The notes beneath the pieces are model-generated. The model saw nothing but the letters and a program-made list of their open reading frames with translations. It did no database searches and had not been told where the DNA came from. A program made the position numbers and the translations under genes. From Ciborinia camelliae (taxonomy: Eukaryota > Ascomycota > Leotiomycetes > Helotiales > Sclerotiniaceae): 64,000 bases of DNA. Shown here piece by piece: positions 33,942 to 44,568 of the stretch. How positions within the stretch are numbered: the stretch's first letter is position 1; each line of letters starts with the position of its first letter. The DNA lies in NCBI GenBank assembly GCA_025890175.1, contig JANPYM010000006.1:2606274-2670273 (forward strand), given 5' to 3'.

Positions 33942-35720
33942 TTATACATTCATATCCATCTTCTTCCAAACTCCAACAAACCCTCCACCTGATATTCTAT
34001 CTCCAACTCTAGGTCTGCATATCATCTCCCATCCTGTCATATCGACGAGATCAGTCGCTTCTCCTGAACCTGCATTAACAGCAACACTTTCTGGCTCTGG
34101 TGTTTCCACAACGTCTTCAGTCGACTTGGGTTCGTTTTCAACGTCGGCAGATGATCCAGCATTCTTCTCATTTGAAATTTTGGAAAGGAATGCATCAACA
34201 GCCTCTGCTGTCTCGCTCTTATCAAGTTGCTTAAGTTTTTCCTCCATTTTCTTCTTCTCGGCTTTGATCAGTGCTCGTGGCTTTACTGATCTCACTTCCC
34301 ATTCTCGTCCTCCAGTGCTAAGTTGCGATCCCAACTCTAATACCCGGTCCAAAACAAAAGGCAGTTTCTTTCCTTTTACAGTTTCCAGACACTTCATATG
34401 TTGTGTAATACTAGGACACCATGTAATTAAACGCCCATCGGGTTTCATACATTTCCCGACAATTTCCATTTCGTTATGAATACCAGGTATATCTAAGATG
34501 GCATGATCAAGGAAGACATCATTGGTCTCTTCCAGACGTTTCGAAAGATAATCATGAATACTGCCAACATGGAAATCGATGTGTGGGAAGTAGGCTCCAT
34601 GGCGGAAATTTCTGACGGTCCTTTGCGCATGTCTCGAATGGTGATCGTCCGAATCCAGGGAATGAATCACAGCTCGTCGCTGAGAACGCCATTCTTCGTA
34701 TATAGCTGCAATTTTATCATTTGCGGCGCTAAATTTACCGCCATATCGGTAGATATCATCATCTGCATTAACCTTTCCTTTTGTTTTAGGAAGTCTTGGT
34801 ATCAGCGGAGCTCTTGTGTTTGCCCCATGAATTGCTCTTGCAAGGTGTAATGTCAACGAACCGTGACCAGTACCAGCCTCGAAGATTTCTAGCCTTCCAG
34901 TATCATCATATTTCACGGAATCCAACCTGGCCAACCTTGCCGCATCAGCAAGTTTTTCAATAGGTTCTGAGATCTCAGTTTGTGACCCCAAGAGATCATC
35001 CCCGTCGGAAATATCTGTAGGTTCCGGATTTTCACTCTCGGGCGATAAAGCTGGCTCCCAACTCTCACTCTCTTCAGTTTCACTTTCCTGAGGAACTTTT
35101 CCTGACTCCCAATACTCCCCATCTTCTGAAGCAACAGATTCTCCAAGTGGTCTAGAAGGGTTCAATCTTTCTATCTCTGCAGCAGCCTTTGATTCAGCTG
35201 ATGGTACTGCTCTAAAATGAATATCCAATAAGGAAACAATCAAACTCGCATCTGAGGAATAAATCTAATCAAAAAATCAACACGTATAGTAAGATTTCCG
35301 ACCGGAGAAAACTTACAGGTGTAACAATTCTTGGAGTATTATCACAATATTGCCCAAGCGTTGGTTCATATATTCGAAATAGAGCTCTTCTCCCACCAGC
35401 TACTACAGATCTATATGGTTTCCCAATAATATCTTCTCCCTTGACTTTTCTATGATCCCTGAATACAACAGAATCACCAGCGTTTAGAGGCTTTGTCAAA
35501 GTAGGCAAAGAATTTTGATTCGCCTCTGGCTTTAATAAAACAATATCATTTTCTTGGGAAAAGGAAAATCAGTAGAGCTTTAAACATTAAGAGTATGAGA
35601 CTTGACCTTACTTTGAACTAATCTCTGGGTAAAAGAGCGACGACTACATGATATACACGATGACTTGTAAGGATTTATCCTCCTAGCACCGGAAAATATG
35701 GTGCGTTGGATTGTTGACAT
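33942..35720 (-). CDS. Probable mitochondrial tRNA (adenine-58-N1) methyltransferase
   Basis: Three exons on the minus strand (35720-35612, 35552-35317, 35264-33942) encode 555 residues. The N-terminus MSTIQRTIFSGARRINPYK...CSRRSFTQRL is Arg/Ser-rich without acids, a typical mitochondrial presequence. An N-terminal GDSVVFRDHR segment and a PTLGQY-DNTPRIVTP segment match the GCD14/Trm61 family fold, and the SAM-binding loop EAGTGHGS lies at about 244-251. Between them is a strongly acidic insert of about 80 residues. The catalytic-loop region reads LDIPGIHNEMEI where cytosolic Trm61 has LDLP, so the motif is partly preserved. The enzyme would make m1A58 in mitochondrial tRNA T-loops as a single-subunit relative of TRMT61B. 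It is divergent with the hydrolase gene 292 bp away. Confidence 0.8.
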
Positions 35721-36012
35721 TGGGCGTTATTGTAAAATATTTTGATGTTTGATATAAATTTGATATCAATGCCTCCCAATTTTTTTCACGAGTAGGTAAC
35801 TTGCAGCTTCAAAAACATAGTCACGCTAGCGGCCGCCAAATACAGGGGTTGGGCCATCAGCACAATTGCCCTGTAAAAGCCGAGGCAACTCATGTTTCAT
35901 TTCACCTCAGCCCATCCTCATCCTCATCCTCATCTTGTTGATCCGAATAACATATCAATCGTTTGTATTTGAACCCAATTCTTGACTCTGCTGCCTCACA
36001 CAATCATTCAAT

Positions 36013-37004
36013 ATGATTAAAGAAATTGAAGGAACGCATAAAATTGGTTCCCAATCTCTCTATACTAAAACCTGGAAAGTCCGTCAACCCCTCCCTCCGC
36101 ATTGATCCGTCAATGATATAAACTAACCCCACGCAACTCTTAGGACGATGATCCAGACAGCAGCCCCCCAAAAGCCAAACTAATATTTATACATGGCTTC
36201 TCCGATCACATCAACCGTTACTACATTCTCTTCCCTACCCTCGCCGCGCGCGGAATCGAAGTGCACGCCTTCGACCAACGAGGCTGGGGCCGCAGCGTCA
36301 GCAAACCCTCGGAAAAAGGTCTCACAGGTCCAACCTCACAGGTCATATCCGATATCGTTTCATTCATCGAAACACAATTACCTTCTCCTGTTCCCGTATT
36401 TGTGATGGGCCATTCGATGGGCGGGGGTGAGGTTCTCACTTTGGCTAGTGATCCACAGTATGCGGATTTGATGAAGAGTATTCGAGGATTTATTCTGGAG
36501 AGTCCTTTCATTGCATTCCCTAAAGGATTTGAACCGAGTTTTCTCACTGTGTTTCTTGGACGATTGGCGGGGAGATTTCTGCCCCATAAACATATGGTGA
36601 GTCGACTTCCGCCCGAGAACCTTACGCGGGATCCGGAAGTTATAAAGTCGATGGATGCGGATACCTTGATGCATAATACAGGGACGCTTGAGGGGTTGGC
36701 GGGGATGTTGGATAGGACAGCTGCGTTGAATCAAGGCAAGACGAAGTTGAATCCTGGAGTTGAGAGTTTATGGTTGGGACATGGAACCGAGGATAAAGGG
36801 ACGAGTTTCGAGGCGAGCGAGAAGTGGTTCAATGAACAGACGGGATTGAAAGATAAAGAGTTTAAGAGATATGAGGGTTGGTATCATCAGTTGCATGCTG
36901 ATTTGCCAGAAAATCGCGAGATTTTTGCTAAGGATGTTGGGGATTGGATTTTGGCTAGGTGTGATGGGGAAGCCGGTGGCAAAGGGGGGCAGTCGAAGTT
37001 GTGA
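36013..37004 (+). CDS. Monoacylglycerol-lipase-like serine hydrolase
   Basis: Two exons (36013-36078 and 36144-37004) give 308 residues, normal for this alpha/beta-hydrolase family. The intron is 65 nt with a GTCCGT donor and a CTAAC branch. HGFSDH forms the oxyanion side, GHSMGG carries the nucleophile Ser113, and GTED at 236-239 and YHQLH at 269-273 supply Asp239 and His270. The closest functional relatives are yeast Yju3 and mammalian MGLL, which cleave monoacylglycerols to glycerol and fatty acid at lipid droplets and membranes. Exact substrate is inferred. No signal peptide is present, so it is likely cytosolic or peripheral. Its 3' end faces the mitochondrial gene at 37113 across 108 bp. 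Confidence 0.88.
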
Positions 37005-37112
37005 TTCATCACATGCAATGAAGAGGGCTCGGCGTTGCTTGGGAATCAGGAATGTTTTTATGATATCATGCAGTACTTGTAGTTTAACTTTATTTCTATT
37101 ATTTCTTCGGCG

Positions 37113-38432
37113 TTAACCAAAAGCTTTAAACCCCGCCTTTGGTTTCGAGCGGGCAATATCTGTCGACTTGAAATTGATACCCTTTGCTTGAGGCACCTTT
37201 CCAGACCTTTTCTCAATAGACATTCCTCCATACGTAGCAACATAACCTTGCAACTTCCACAACCTCATCTGTATCTCCTTTGTAGCATTCTTATGTTTCA
37301 CAACCAAAATCTGATTCCTAAAAATCCCATTCCCCTCCCTCATTTTCTCAACCCACTGTTTCCCCATCATCGTCCTCAGATTAAACACAGGCACTACTTT
37401 CCTTCCTCCCGGCCCAATCCTTTTCGTTTCGAATTCTCCGGGGGGGGTTTCTTGCTCCTGCTCGTGTTCTTGTGCCCCTTCTTCTCCCGAAGCCATCTTC
37501 TGTCCCATCCACAGCACACATCCAATCTGTGCACCATATTCCACCTTTTCCCAACTGGAGCATTCGTGTACATATCGATTATCCTTCTTACACAAATACG
37601 CCAGCAATTCGGCGATTCTCTTCCTCAACAATTCCAGCACAAAAGTATCCATATCCGTTCGCCAAACCGCACGTATCACCATATGTTTCCTCGCCACACT
37701 TTTCGCATGCATGAGTCCGAACTTTTTGTACATCCCCGTGTTTCCGGTTCCTTTCTTGATGAAAGATTTTAGGAGAGGTTGGCGCATGGCGACGTAGGCG
37801 CTGGCACCCAGTGAGGGAGTGTGGGAAGAGGAGGCCTTGTCGTCGGAGGTTTTGAGGTTCGAGGAATGCGCTGCGAGACTCCGGGGAACGTGCCAGGGGA
37901 GAGATGTGGTGGGATGTGCCATTATCGTGAAGTCTTGCAGGAAGAAAGTGGGGAGGGAGAGTAGTGTTGCGGAACATTGGCGGACGGGGGTTGCGAGAGC
38001 GAGAGCTGGGGTTGTATGGTTAGTACTCAAGTAGCATGTAGAATTGAGAGTAGTCATACCATAAGGATTTTTAGCAAGTTGCGCCTGGAAAGCTGTTCGC
38101 TCTTCTTTCTTGGGCGGAGGCTTGGGAGCTGCATGCCTATTTCGAGCTTCCAAGAATGAGGGATCCATGAGTGGTGAAAGAGGTAATTCTCGTGGCTTGA
38201 TCTTTTTTCCAGATCCATCTTTCTCCCCCGATCCTTCATCTATCCTCGTGGTTTGTAAATCATGGCCGTCCTTCCGCCAGCTCAAGTCATCTGCGGTAGC
38301 AGAGCTCGAAAAAACATTTTTGTGGTCTTCAATCTCTGCAATTGGTTTCGAAGCCGATGTAGAATAATGCCAATTAGAAAATTTCAAGTACCTTCCAGCA
38401 CTTCTGCCTTGAAAGAGTCTGCATCCCTTCAT
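37113..38432 (-). CDS. Uncharacterised conserved protein, probably mitochondrial
   Basis: Two exons on the minus strand (38432-38060 and 38005-37113) give 421 residues. The 54-nt intron has a TACTAAC branch site and GTATGA donor; it contains no stop and is a multiple of three, so the unspliced reading also stays open. Removing it restores AKNPYALALATPVRQC, which reads as a conserved core. The N-terminus MKGCRLFQGRSAGRYLKFSNWHYSTS looks like a mitochondrial presequence. The middle contains LPTFFLQDF and AHPTT...PWHVPRSL, and the C-terminal half is Lys/Arg-rich (KKFGLMHAKSVARKHMVIRA). I recall similar fungal proteins but no established function; a role in mitochondrial ribosome or RNA handling is only a guess from the basic character. 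It is divergent from the ClpP gene. Confidence 0.7.
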   Translation of the reverse strand: MKGCRLFQGRSAGRYLKFSNWHYSTSASKPIAEIEDHKNVFSSSATADDLSWRKDGHDLQTTRIDEGSGEKDGSGKKIKPRELPLSPLMDPSFLEARNRHAAPKPPPKKEERTAFQAQLAKNPYGMTTLNSTCYLSTNHTTPALALATPVRQCSATLLSLPTFFLQDFTIMAHPTTSLPWHVPRSLAAHSSNLKTSDDKASSSHTPSLGASAYVAMRQPLLKSFIKKGTGNTGMYKKFGLMHAKSVARKHMVIRAVWRTDMDTFVLELLRKRIAELLAYLCKKDNRYVHECSSWEKVEYGAQIGCVLWMGQKMASGEEGAQEHEQEQETPPGEFETKRIGPGGRKVVPVFNLRTMMGKQWVEKMREGNGIFRNQILVVKHKNATKEIQMRLWKLQGYVATYGGMSIEKRSGKVPQAKGINFKSTDIARSKPKAGFKAFG

Positions 38433-38624
38433 AACACATATCGCAACCCAAAAAAAAGTTGGCGGGGTATGGGTATCAATCAAAATATCTTCGATAAAAT
38501 CAATCAATCAATCAATCAAAGCTCAAGCGAAAACGCGATAATCGCGTCTCCCCAAATCCAAGCTTCACCTCACCTCAATTACCCTCACATCATCGTATTA
38601 ACACCAACCATACCATACATCAAG
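38433..38624. promoter_or_regulatory. 192-bp divergent promoter of two mitochondrial genes
   Basis: The starts of the minus-strand mitochondrial protein (38432) and the plus-strand ClpP gene (38625) are only 192 bases apart, so their promoters must overlap. The interval holds a (CAAT)n/(TCAA)n run at about 38499-38519 and C/A-rich flanks. No TATA box is evident. Confidence 0.6.
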
Positions 38625-39533
38625 ATGCTCGCAACACGAGTATTCCGATCGCCTGCAGCGCGCAAAGCAGTATTCGCAGGAATCAGATCCATATCTTCTT
38701 TACCATCACGATCCGAACCTAATAAATCATGGACTCCGGTACCATATATCACAGAGACGATTGTGAGCAGGAAATAGAACCCTATGAATTTGCGGACGTG
38801 TGCTAATGAGATAGGGAGGTGGATGGCGCACTTGTATGTATATTGGTGCTGGGTTTCTTGTTGGGGTTTACGAAATACTGACAATATGATTGATTGATCA
38901 GCGGATATATTTTCTAAGCTTTTACAAGTACGTATCGATATATACGTTGTGCAATGTGACATGGAGCTTGTATCTGACAGATAATAGGAAAGAATCATTT
39001 GTCTCAATGGCGAAGTAGATTCGTCCCTCTCCGCAGCCGTTGTAGCCCAACTCCTCTACCTCGAATCCGACGCCCCAGAAAAAGCCATCACCCTCTACAT
39101 CAACTCCCCAGGTGGTTCCGTCACCGCCGGCCTCGCCATCTACGATACAATGACTTATATAAAATCGCCCGTCTCCACCGTTTGTGTCGGACAAGCCGCA
39201 TCTATGGGCTCCCTTCTCCTCTGTGGTGGAGAACCCGGAAAGAGATTCTGTCTGCCCCATAGTTCGATCATGATCCATCAACCCAGCGGAGGATATTCGG
39301 GACAAGCAACTGATATAGCGATTCATGCGACGGAGATATTGAGGGTGCGAAAGAGTTTAAATGAGATTTACAAGAGGCATTTGACAAAGGAACACTCGTT
39401 AGAGGAAATCGAGAGGATGATGGAGAGGGATAAATTTTTGAGTGCGCAGGAAGCCTTGGAGATGGGGATTGTGGATGAGATTCTGGATAGAAGGGAACCC
39501 CACGGAAAGAAAGAGGATAGTGAGGGATCATAG
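38625..39533 (+). CDS. CLPP: Mitochondrial ATP-dependent Clp protease, ClpP subunit
   Basis: Four exons (38625-38762, 38815-38833, 38902-38927, 38988-39533) give 242 residues. The presequence [21 protein letters not shown] targets the matrix. The serine protease triad has family spacing: Ser133 in GQAASMGS, His158 in IMIHQPSGG and Asp209 in [19 protein letters not shown] and [10 protein letters not shown] are the standard ClpP core. ClpP forms a tetradecameric chamber fed by the ClpX unfoldase. Baker's yeast lacks it, while filamentous fungi keep it. Exons 2 and 3 are only 19 and 26 nt and encode GGGWRT and DIFSKLLQ, a segment expected between the presequence and the core, which supports the joins. 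Confidence 0.92.
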
Positions 39534-40826
39534 AAATATCTACAATTTGGATGAAATCTTTCAAAGGTGTTTGGAGGCCCGATTTCGTGGTAATCCCGTT
39601 ATAGAGGTTCTCAGCGTCGAAACTTTGATTATTGCCTCAAAGCATGCAAGATGCATGGCTAAGTCATGTCATGGGACTTTGGTTGGCTTTTTTTGACGCA
39701 CTGGACATATTCCTCTCGAGAGACTCCGCTCCCGAAATTATCATTTGGTTGAGAATCTTGATTCGATATTACTGGGGCCCATTGCTTAAGTTGAGCATTC
39801 CATGTTGTATGTAACAAGTCTTCTTCAACACTCATACTTTCGTCAAAAGATATCAGATGATTCCATGTTCCTTACGAATATTAATATGTAATTGCAAATG
39901 ATATTTACCAAAAGTCTCTTGGGTGAGATGTTGCATAATGTCCACTTTTTGGCCAGATATTTATTATCCGATCAGATATCCAGTGTATTTTTCTTTCTCG
40001 TAGCACGTTGTGCTACTTTATGTTCATCGTATAGACATGTTCTTCTCAACGGTGGAACAGTCGGATATATATATTAGGGTAAATATAATACCGCCTGGTA
40101 CTTCATTATGACTGTAGCTTTTAGAGAATACTTGGGGAAGAAAAGAAAGCGGTTTATTCATATTGTGGAATTTGAAGACGATGAGCCTATGGTTAGGTAT
40201 ATGAAGGACTGAGAAGATTCATTTTCCGAGTCAAATTTTTGGGTTTCAAGTCCCCAAACCAATTTCTTGGAGCCATACTACCACAACCAGTAGAGTATTT
40301 TTTTTCTCTCTACTGCTATCTAATATACGTTTATGGAAAAGGTCTACAGCAAGTACATTGTTGACTTGGCTCAGTCTCGCTCTCTCTGCCTTGAGTATAT
40401 CTCACGGGCTCACTCACACGGCTTTTTTATTGTTCGAACTGGGTTCTGATCATCGAATGAAGATGGCTCTTTTTTGGCTTTGGATGGATTGGATATTGCA
40501 ATTTATTTACTTTAATTGTTTCTTGTGCGAATTGGATATGGATTGTCGAAGGGTTCTTTTTGAATGGGATGTTTTAGCTCCAGTTTTGGGGGTTTGAGAG
40601 GTTTCAAGAATTGAATTGTCTATTCGAATTACCTAGGTAAGAATTGAAGCCTCAGCTTGCCGCACACCCCCTCTCCCATTTTTCATCATTTCACTTCGAA
40701 ATTTAATAATAAATCAATACTACATTGTTTTTTGATAAAATTGAAAATATGCATTAAGGAAAAGTAGATAATCCCCGCACTTCAATCACATCTTCTCATT
40801 TGGACACCAATCTTTCAGTATATCGC
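39534..40826. other. Intergenic region downstream of CLPP
   Basis: About 1.3 kb without a supported gene; 60-80 codon frames here show no domain, and that at 40358-40597 is Trp/Phe/Leu-rich noise. Confidence 0.45.
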
Positions 40827-41115
40827 CTAAAATCTAAGGGATCCACCCTCTCTCACAATTGGTACCCTTATCTCACACTTCAATTCTTCAATAGAAGTAG
40901 GTACAAATGATGGTTTTTTGAGTTCCTCCTTAATACAGCGCCACTCCTTTTGAACTGGATTGAGATCTGGTGAAGAGGGGGGCCAGTCGAACCCTCGTAC
41001 AGAGTGCTCTAGTCGACCTGGTCGAGCATTCCCTGTATGAACCTTTGCACCATCCTCCATAAATATATACGAGGGCTTCACGCGACTCTTTATTATTCGA
41101 AGCAGATGACAACAA
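40827..41115 (-). pseudogene. Tc1/mariner transposase C-terminal relic
   Basis: The minus strand contains IFMEDGAKVHTGNAR and then FDWPPSSPDLNPVQKEW. These are the second catalytic block (D-G-A-x-x-H) and the closing block (WPPSSPDLNPxE) of DDE_3 superfamily transposases. The closing Glu that normally follows NP-hydrophobic is Gln here. Upstream, the natural continuation KESREALVYI lies in another frame, so there is a frameshift at about 41070. The first two thirds of the transposase and the terminal repeats are not seen. A dead, truncated fragment of a Tc1/mariner element. Confidence 0.75.
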
Positions 41116-41415
41116 TCGAATTACGTATTCGGCTTAGGTGACTCTCTCCACTCTCCAGTATTCAGACATGACAATGAGATGGCGTACGGGGACTAGACAC
41201 AAGACAAGTCCCTAGATATCTGAAATAATATCAGACAATTAGATAACCTCTCGGATACAAATACTGCGCCCAGTCTTCCTCGTTACCCAGGTACCAATAT
41301 TCACACCGATCACCCAACAAAAGTACCAATCAACCTTGTTCATCGGGATAACAGATATGAAACGATACCCCAAGACTCCAGCAAAGACACCTTCAACATC
41401 CAAGTTCCACTTGCC
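41116..41415. other. Spacer after the transposase relic
   Basis: No gene is supported in these 300 bases. They hold the missing upstream side of the transposase and the promoter side of the next fragment. Confidence 0.35.
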
Positions 41416-42267
41416 ATGTTCGTATTTCTAATCCCACAGTGTATTTTGATTGTTAGTTTATCACTGCTAGTACCAACATTCAGCGAGACTTTGCAACCAC
41501 CACGTCACATCCTTCGAGACATTGATGAACCCCTGATCTCCAAGCGAGCCCCACACGCTTCTAACTCATATTCTCAACCAATCAATACGAGATACCTAGC
41601 ATATCTCCCAACTAGGGTGAATATCACAAAGTAAGAATGACAATCTGGAAAGAGATGGCATGCCGGAGATTTTAAGCGTTTAGATAGGCAGGGAAATCTC
41701 ATATACTTTTGGAAGTCCCGCCGAGATGATGGTCAACATACTCACACACCTCAGAGCCTAACTTGATTAGGTCGTAAAACTACTTAGGCAGAGGCACAAA
41801 GTAATTTTCATAACTCTCTACGTCATTAAATAGCCCAGAAAATTTATCAACTAATCATTCCGTAATTGCCTCCTCGTTTCTATTCCACCCGAATAAATGC
41901 TCCAACTACTACTACGAGTATCTCAATTCGACATTAGCCATTCATCATTTCCTTAGAGGATTTAACCGAAGGACAAATTGTGAAGCCAATCCACCACTTC
42001 ACAAATGTGGTATTACACTAGCGATATCACATTGGCATTCACATCTGGAAGAACAATCAAAGAAGTCTCCATTCGGCACACCTCCTCCATTTCCACTCCG
42101 ACGTCCCTAAGATCGATATGGGACAACCTGGAACCTACCTACCGGTACCACTTGATTATATTTGGAAAGATACAGGCATCCAAGATTACATTGGCACCAC
42201 ACTAGATAACTCGAATCTTCCTTCAAATCTTATCTCGAGCTATCTCTCTTGGTCGATCGATCTATAG
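41416..42267 (+). pseudogene. Possible small secreted protein gene, incomplete
   Basis: An ATG at 41416 opens MFVFLIPQCILIVSLSLLVP, a convincing signal peptide, then about 50 residues with a Lys-Arg site. At 41630 the frame meets a consensus donor (AAAGTAAGAA), so this looks like a first exon ending about 41629. Downstream, one frame ending at the stop 42265-42267 reads DMGQPGTYLPVPLDYIW and IGTTLDNSNLPSNL, which has protein-like composition. Another offers an acceptor at 41955 followed by two Cys. I cannot join them cleanly. It may be a decayed secreted-protein gene or one with exons I cannot place. The block is flanked by other relics. Confidence 0.3.
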
Positions 42268-43150
42268 AAAGAATTTTGCTCTGCCATTGCATACCGAAAT
42301 CTTGCCATAATATAATTCACTTCGCTTTCATGAATAATGTTTTGGGGTACACGAATTGTTCGTTTCTGGAGAGTATAAATTCTTTCGGCCTCCTTCATCA
42401 AGGAGGCTGGTCTAAACTGATCTGATGCAATTCGCCACATTATTCTAGACTAAGTATACACTCTAAGATCCATTGGAGAGAATCTTTCGTCTACCATCAC
42501 ACTGAACATCCCTAACCCGAACACGAACAGGAGCACGACTCGATCACATCGCTATCCAGTAGTTCCGGATATCACATGAAGCTTCGTTCCTACTCGACCA
42601 ATCCTTCTCTTATATCGATAAAATAAAAATATACATTTTTGAAGATAGACCATGCATACGTGAAACAAGTATTTTTTATTACCTCGACGCCTCACCCAAG
42701 GAACGCAAGAGGTCATTGTTTTCCATCTGTATGTCATGCAGTATATATAGAAGGTTTTGAGGTTATGCGCTAATTACTATATGATAGTTTGGGGAGCTTC
42801 AAATCCAGCTAAACATGAGGATAATATCAACGACTATATCTGGGGTGTGAGGGGTTTCAGCTAGAGTATCCAGGTGGACGCCGATGGCAAAATCTCGCAA
42901 AATAAGATTATTATCTGGGCAGAGATGATGGCAGGATTGTTGCCTAAGGCATGGAACTAAAGCTAGAACTAGAGCTAGAACAGGAGCTAGAAAAAGGGGC
43001 ATTTAACAGTTTCTTTTTTAGAATCCCTTTCCTCTTTTTAGTTTACTACAATACTACTCCAATGTCTAAGATTCATGATTCCTTTTTCCCTTCGATTCGT
43101 GACAAATCCCCCCAACCTGTGGTTTCAAAGATCCTAACCTAACTTCCTTT
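42268..43150. other. Degenerate DNA upstream of the dehydrogenase relic
   Basis: No intact gene. The missing 5' portion of the short-chain dehydrogenase should lie here, but neither the nucleotide-binding TGxxxGxG motif nor the NNAG motif could be found in any frame. A CTAGAACTAGAGCTAGAACAGG tandem occurs near 42962-42985. Confidence 0.4.
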
Positions 43151-43555
43151 CTAGGACTCTACGCGGCATCTGAATCCGCACTTAACACTATGGGCGAAAC
43201 GCTTCGGTTAGAATTAGCACCTTTCCGCGTGAGAATATTGACTCTTATAACGGGGTTTGTTAAAGCAGATATCTACACGAAACTAGGGGAATTTCAGCTC
43301 CCTGACAAATCTATCTATTCACGTAGTATTTCCACGCTCACGGATACGGCCGAGGGAAAACTAAATCCCGAAATGATGTCGGATGATATACATGCATTGA
43401 AGATGGTGACTGATGTATTGAAGGATAGAACGGGGCTGATGTATAGGGGCAATATAGCAACTGTGATGCCGATTATTAGTTGGCTGCCACCGATACTTCT
43501 TGTAAATCCCGCTCTTTGCTTCATTTCTTTGGCCAATCGTATGAAACGGTCTTGA
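43151..43555 (+). pseudogene. Short-chain dehydrogenase/reductase C-terminal remnant
   Basis: From a good acceptor (CCTAAC branch, pyrimidines, CTAG) at 43155 the frame reads LYAASESALNTMGETLRLEL, the catalytic Tyr helix of SDR enzymes (YxxxK, with Lys replaced by Glu). It continues through APFRVRILTLITGFVKADIY to a stop at 43555, about 133 residues. The style fits fungal AYR1-like reductases. The Rossmann half is absent from the preceding 1 kb, and loss of the catalytic Lys would inactivate the enzyme. I call it a truncated pseudogene; if a distant upstream exon exists, the Lys loss still argues against normal activity. Confidence 0.65.
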
Positions 43556-44568
43556 TGAATTGGCTAAGTATGTGAAAGGTTCAAGTTAAGGCGGCATGAA
43601 AAGATAGACGATGTCGGATGAGTTGGAGGTCTAATGATTGGAATGATTTAAATAATTTAAATCATTCAATTGAAATGGAATTTGTGAGATTTTTGAAACT
43701 ATTTCCTTCTTAATACCAAAACCAATACCCACCTGCATCAAACCCCTCCCAATCATAACATTCCATCCTACTTCTCAAAATACCAAGATACTAAGAATTC
43801 CCTCCAATATTTCAAAATAACAATCCTTTTCCCCACCCCCCTCCTTCCTATCCCTTCCTATATCTAAAATCTACATAAAAAAATCCGAGAAATCCCACAA
43901 ATTGAAGAAATCGAAGAAATAAATTGGCCCGTATGGGAGACCAGACCGTACCTGGATGTTATTATATGATTATGATTATACGAATGAAGTTTGAAGGATG
44001 GGGAGTGGTGGAATGGGGATCGGAGAATGGAGGTAGTTGGTTTATTAGCTGGTTTAACTTGTTAATATTGATATAAGTAAGGGTTCAAAGATTTAAGGTC
44101 TACTTATACATAGAGGTATTGGTAAGGTGAGGCGAGGTGAGGTTGGGGTGTTAAAAAGTAGAGTCGTATGAGTGGGCTGGCATTGGTGAGCTGTGATTGA
44201 TCTTTGATATCTGGTCTATGATATAATATCGATGTAGAGGAAACTTGGAGGGGTATTGGGTTTCATCCTATCCCTTCACCAAGCTAAACCATGAAGGATT
44301 ACAAGGAACAGATCCAATAGAGGCTGCGGCTATACAACTTTTAGATGTGATCATGGATTTTAGGTCAATTGATGTGAAAGGACATAAGAGAACGATAATA
44401 TTGATATTTATTAATTCCTTGTATGGGAATGCTTTTGCTTTGGTATAATGCATACTTGCATACTTTAATAATAGCCTTTCAAACACGACCTCCAAAATTC
44501 AATACCTCAAGTTATCCACCGGATCCATTTCATGAAGTTGAAAATCCGCAATATCAATTCCCTCACAA
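43556..44568. other. Intergenic spacer
   Basis: About 1 kb without a supported gene. Short AGGTGAGGCGAGGTGAGGT and CCTTCCTATCCCTTCCTAT repeats are present. Confidence 0.45.

Noticed and set aside
33907..34479. 190-codon plus-strand frame opposite the tRNA methyltransferase
   Set aside because: Shadow of the methyltransferase reading frame, without its own features.
37188..37772. 194-codon plus-strand frame opposite the mitochondrial gene
   Set aside because: His/Pro/Ser-rich shadow of a basic protein gene on the other strand.
42799..43002. Minus-strand 67-codon frame with a hydrophobic start
   Set aside because: The hydrophobic part is a translated CTAGAG tandem repeat; no gene context.
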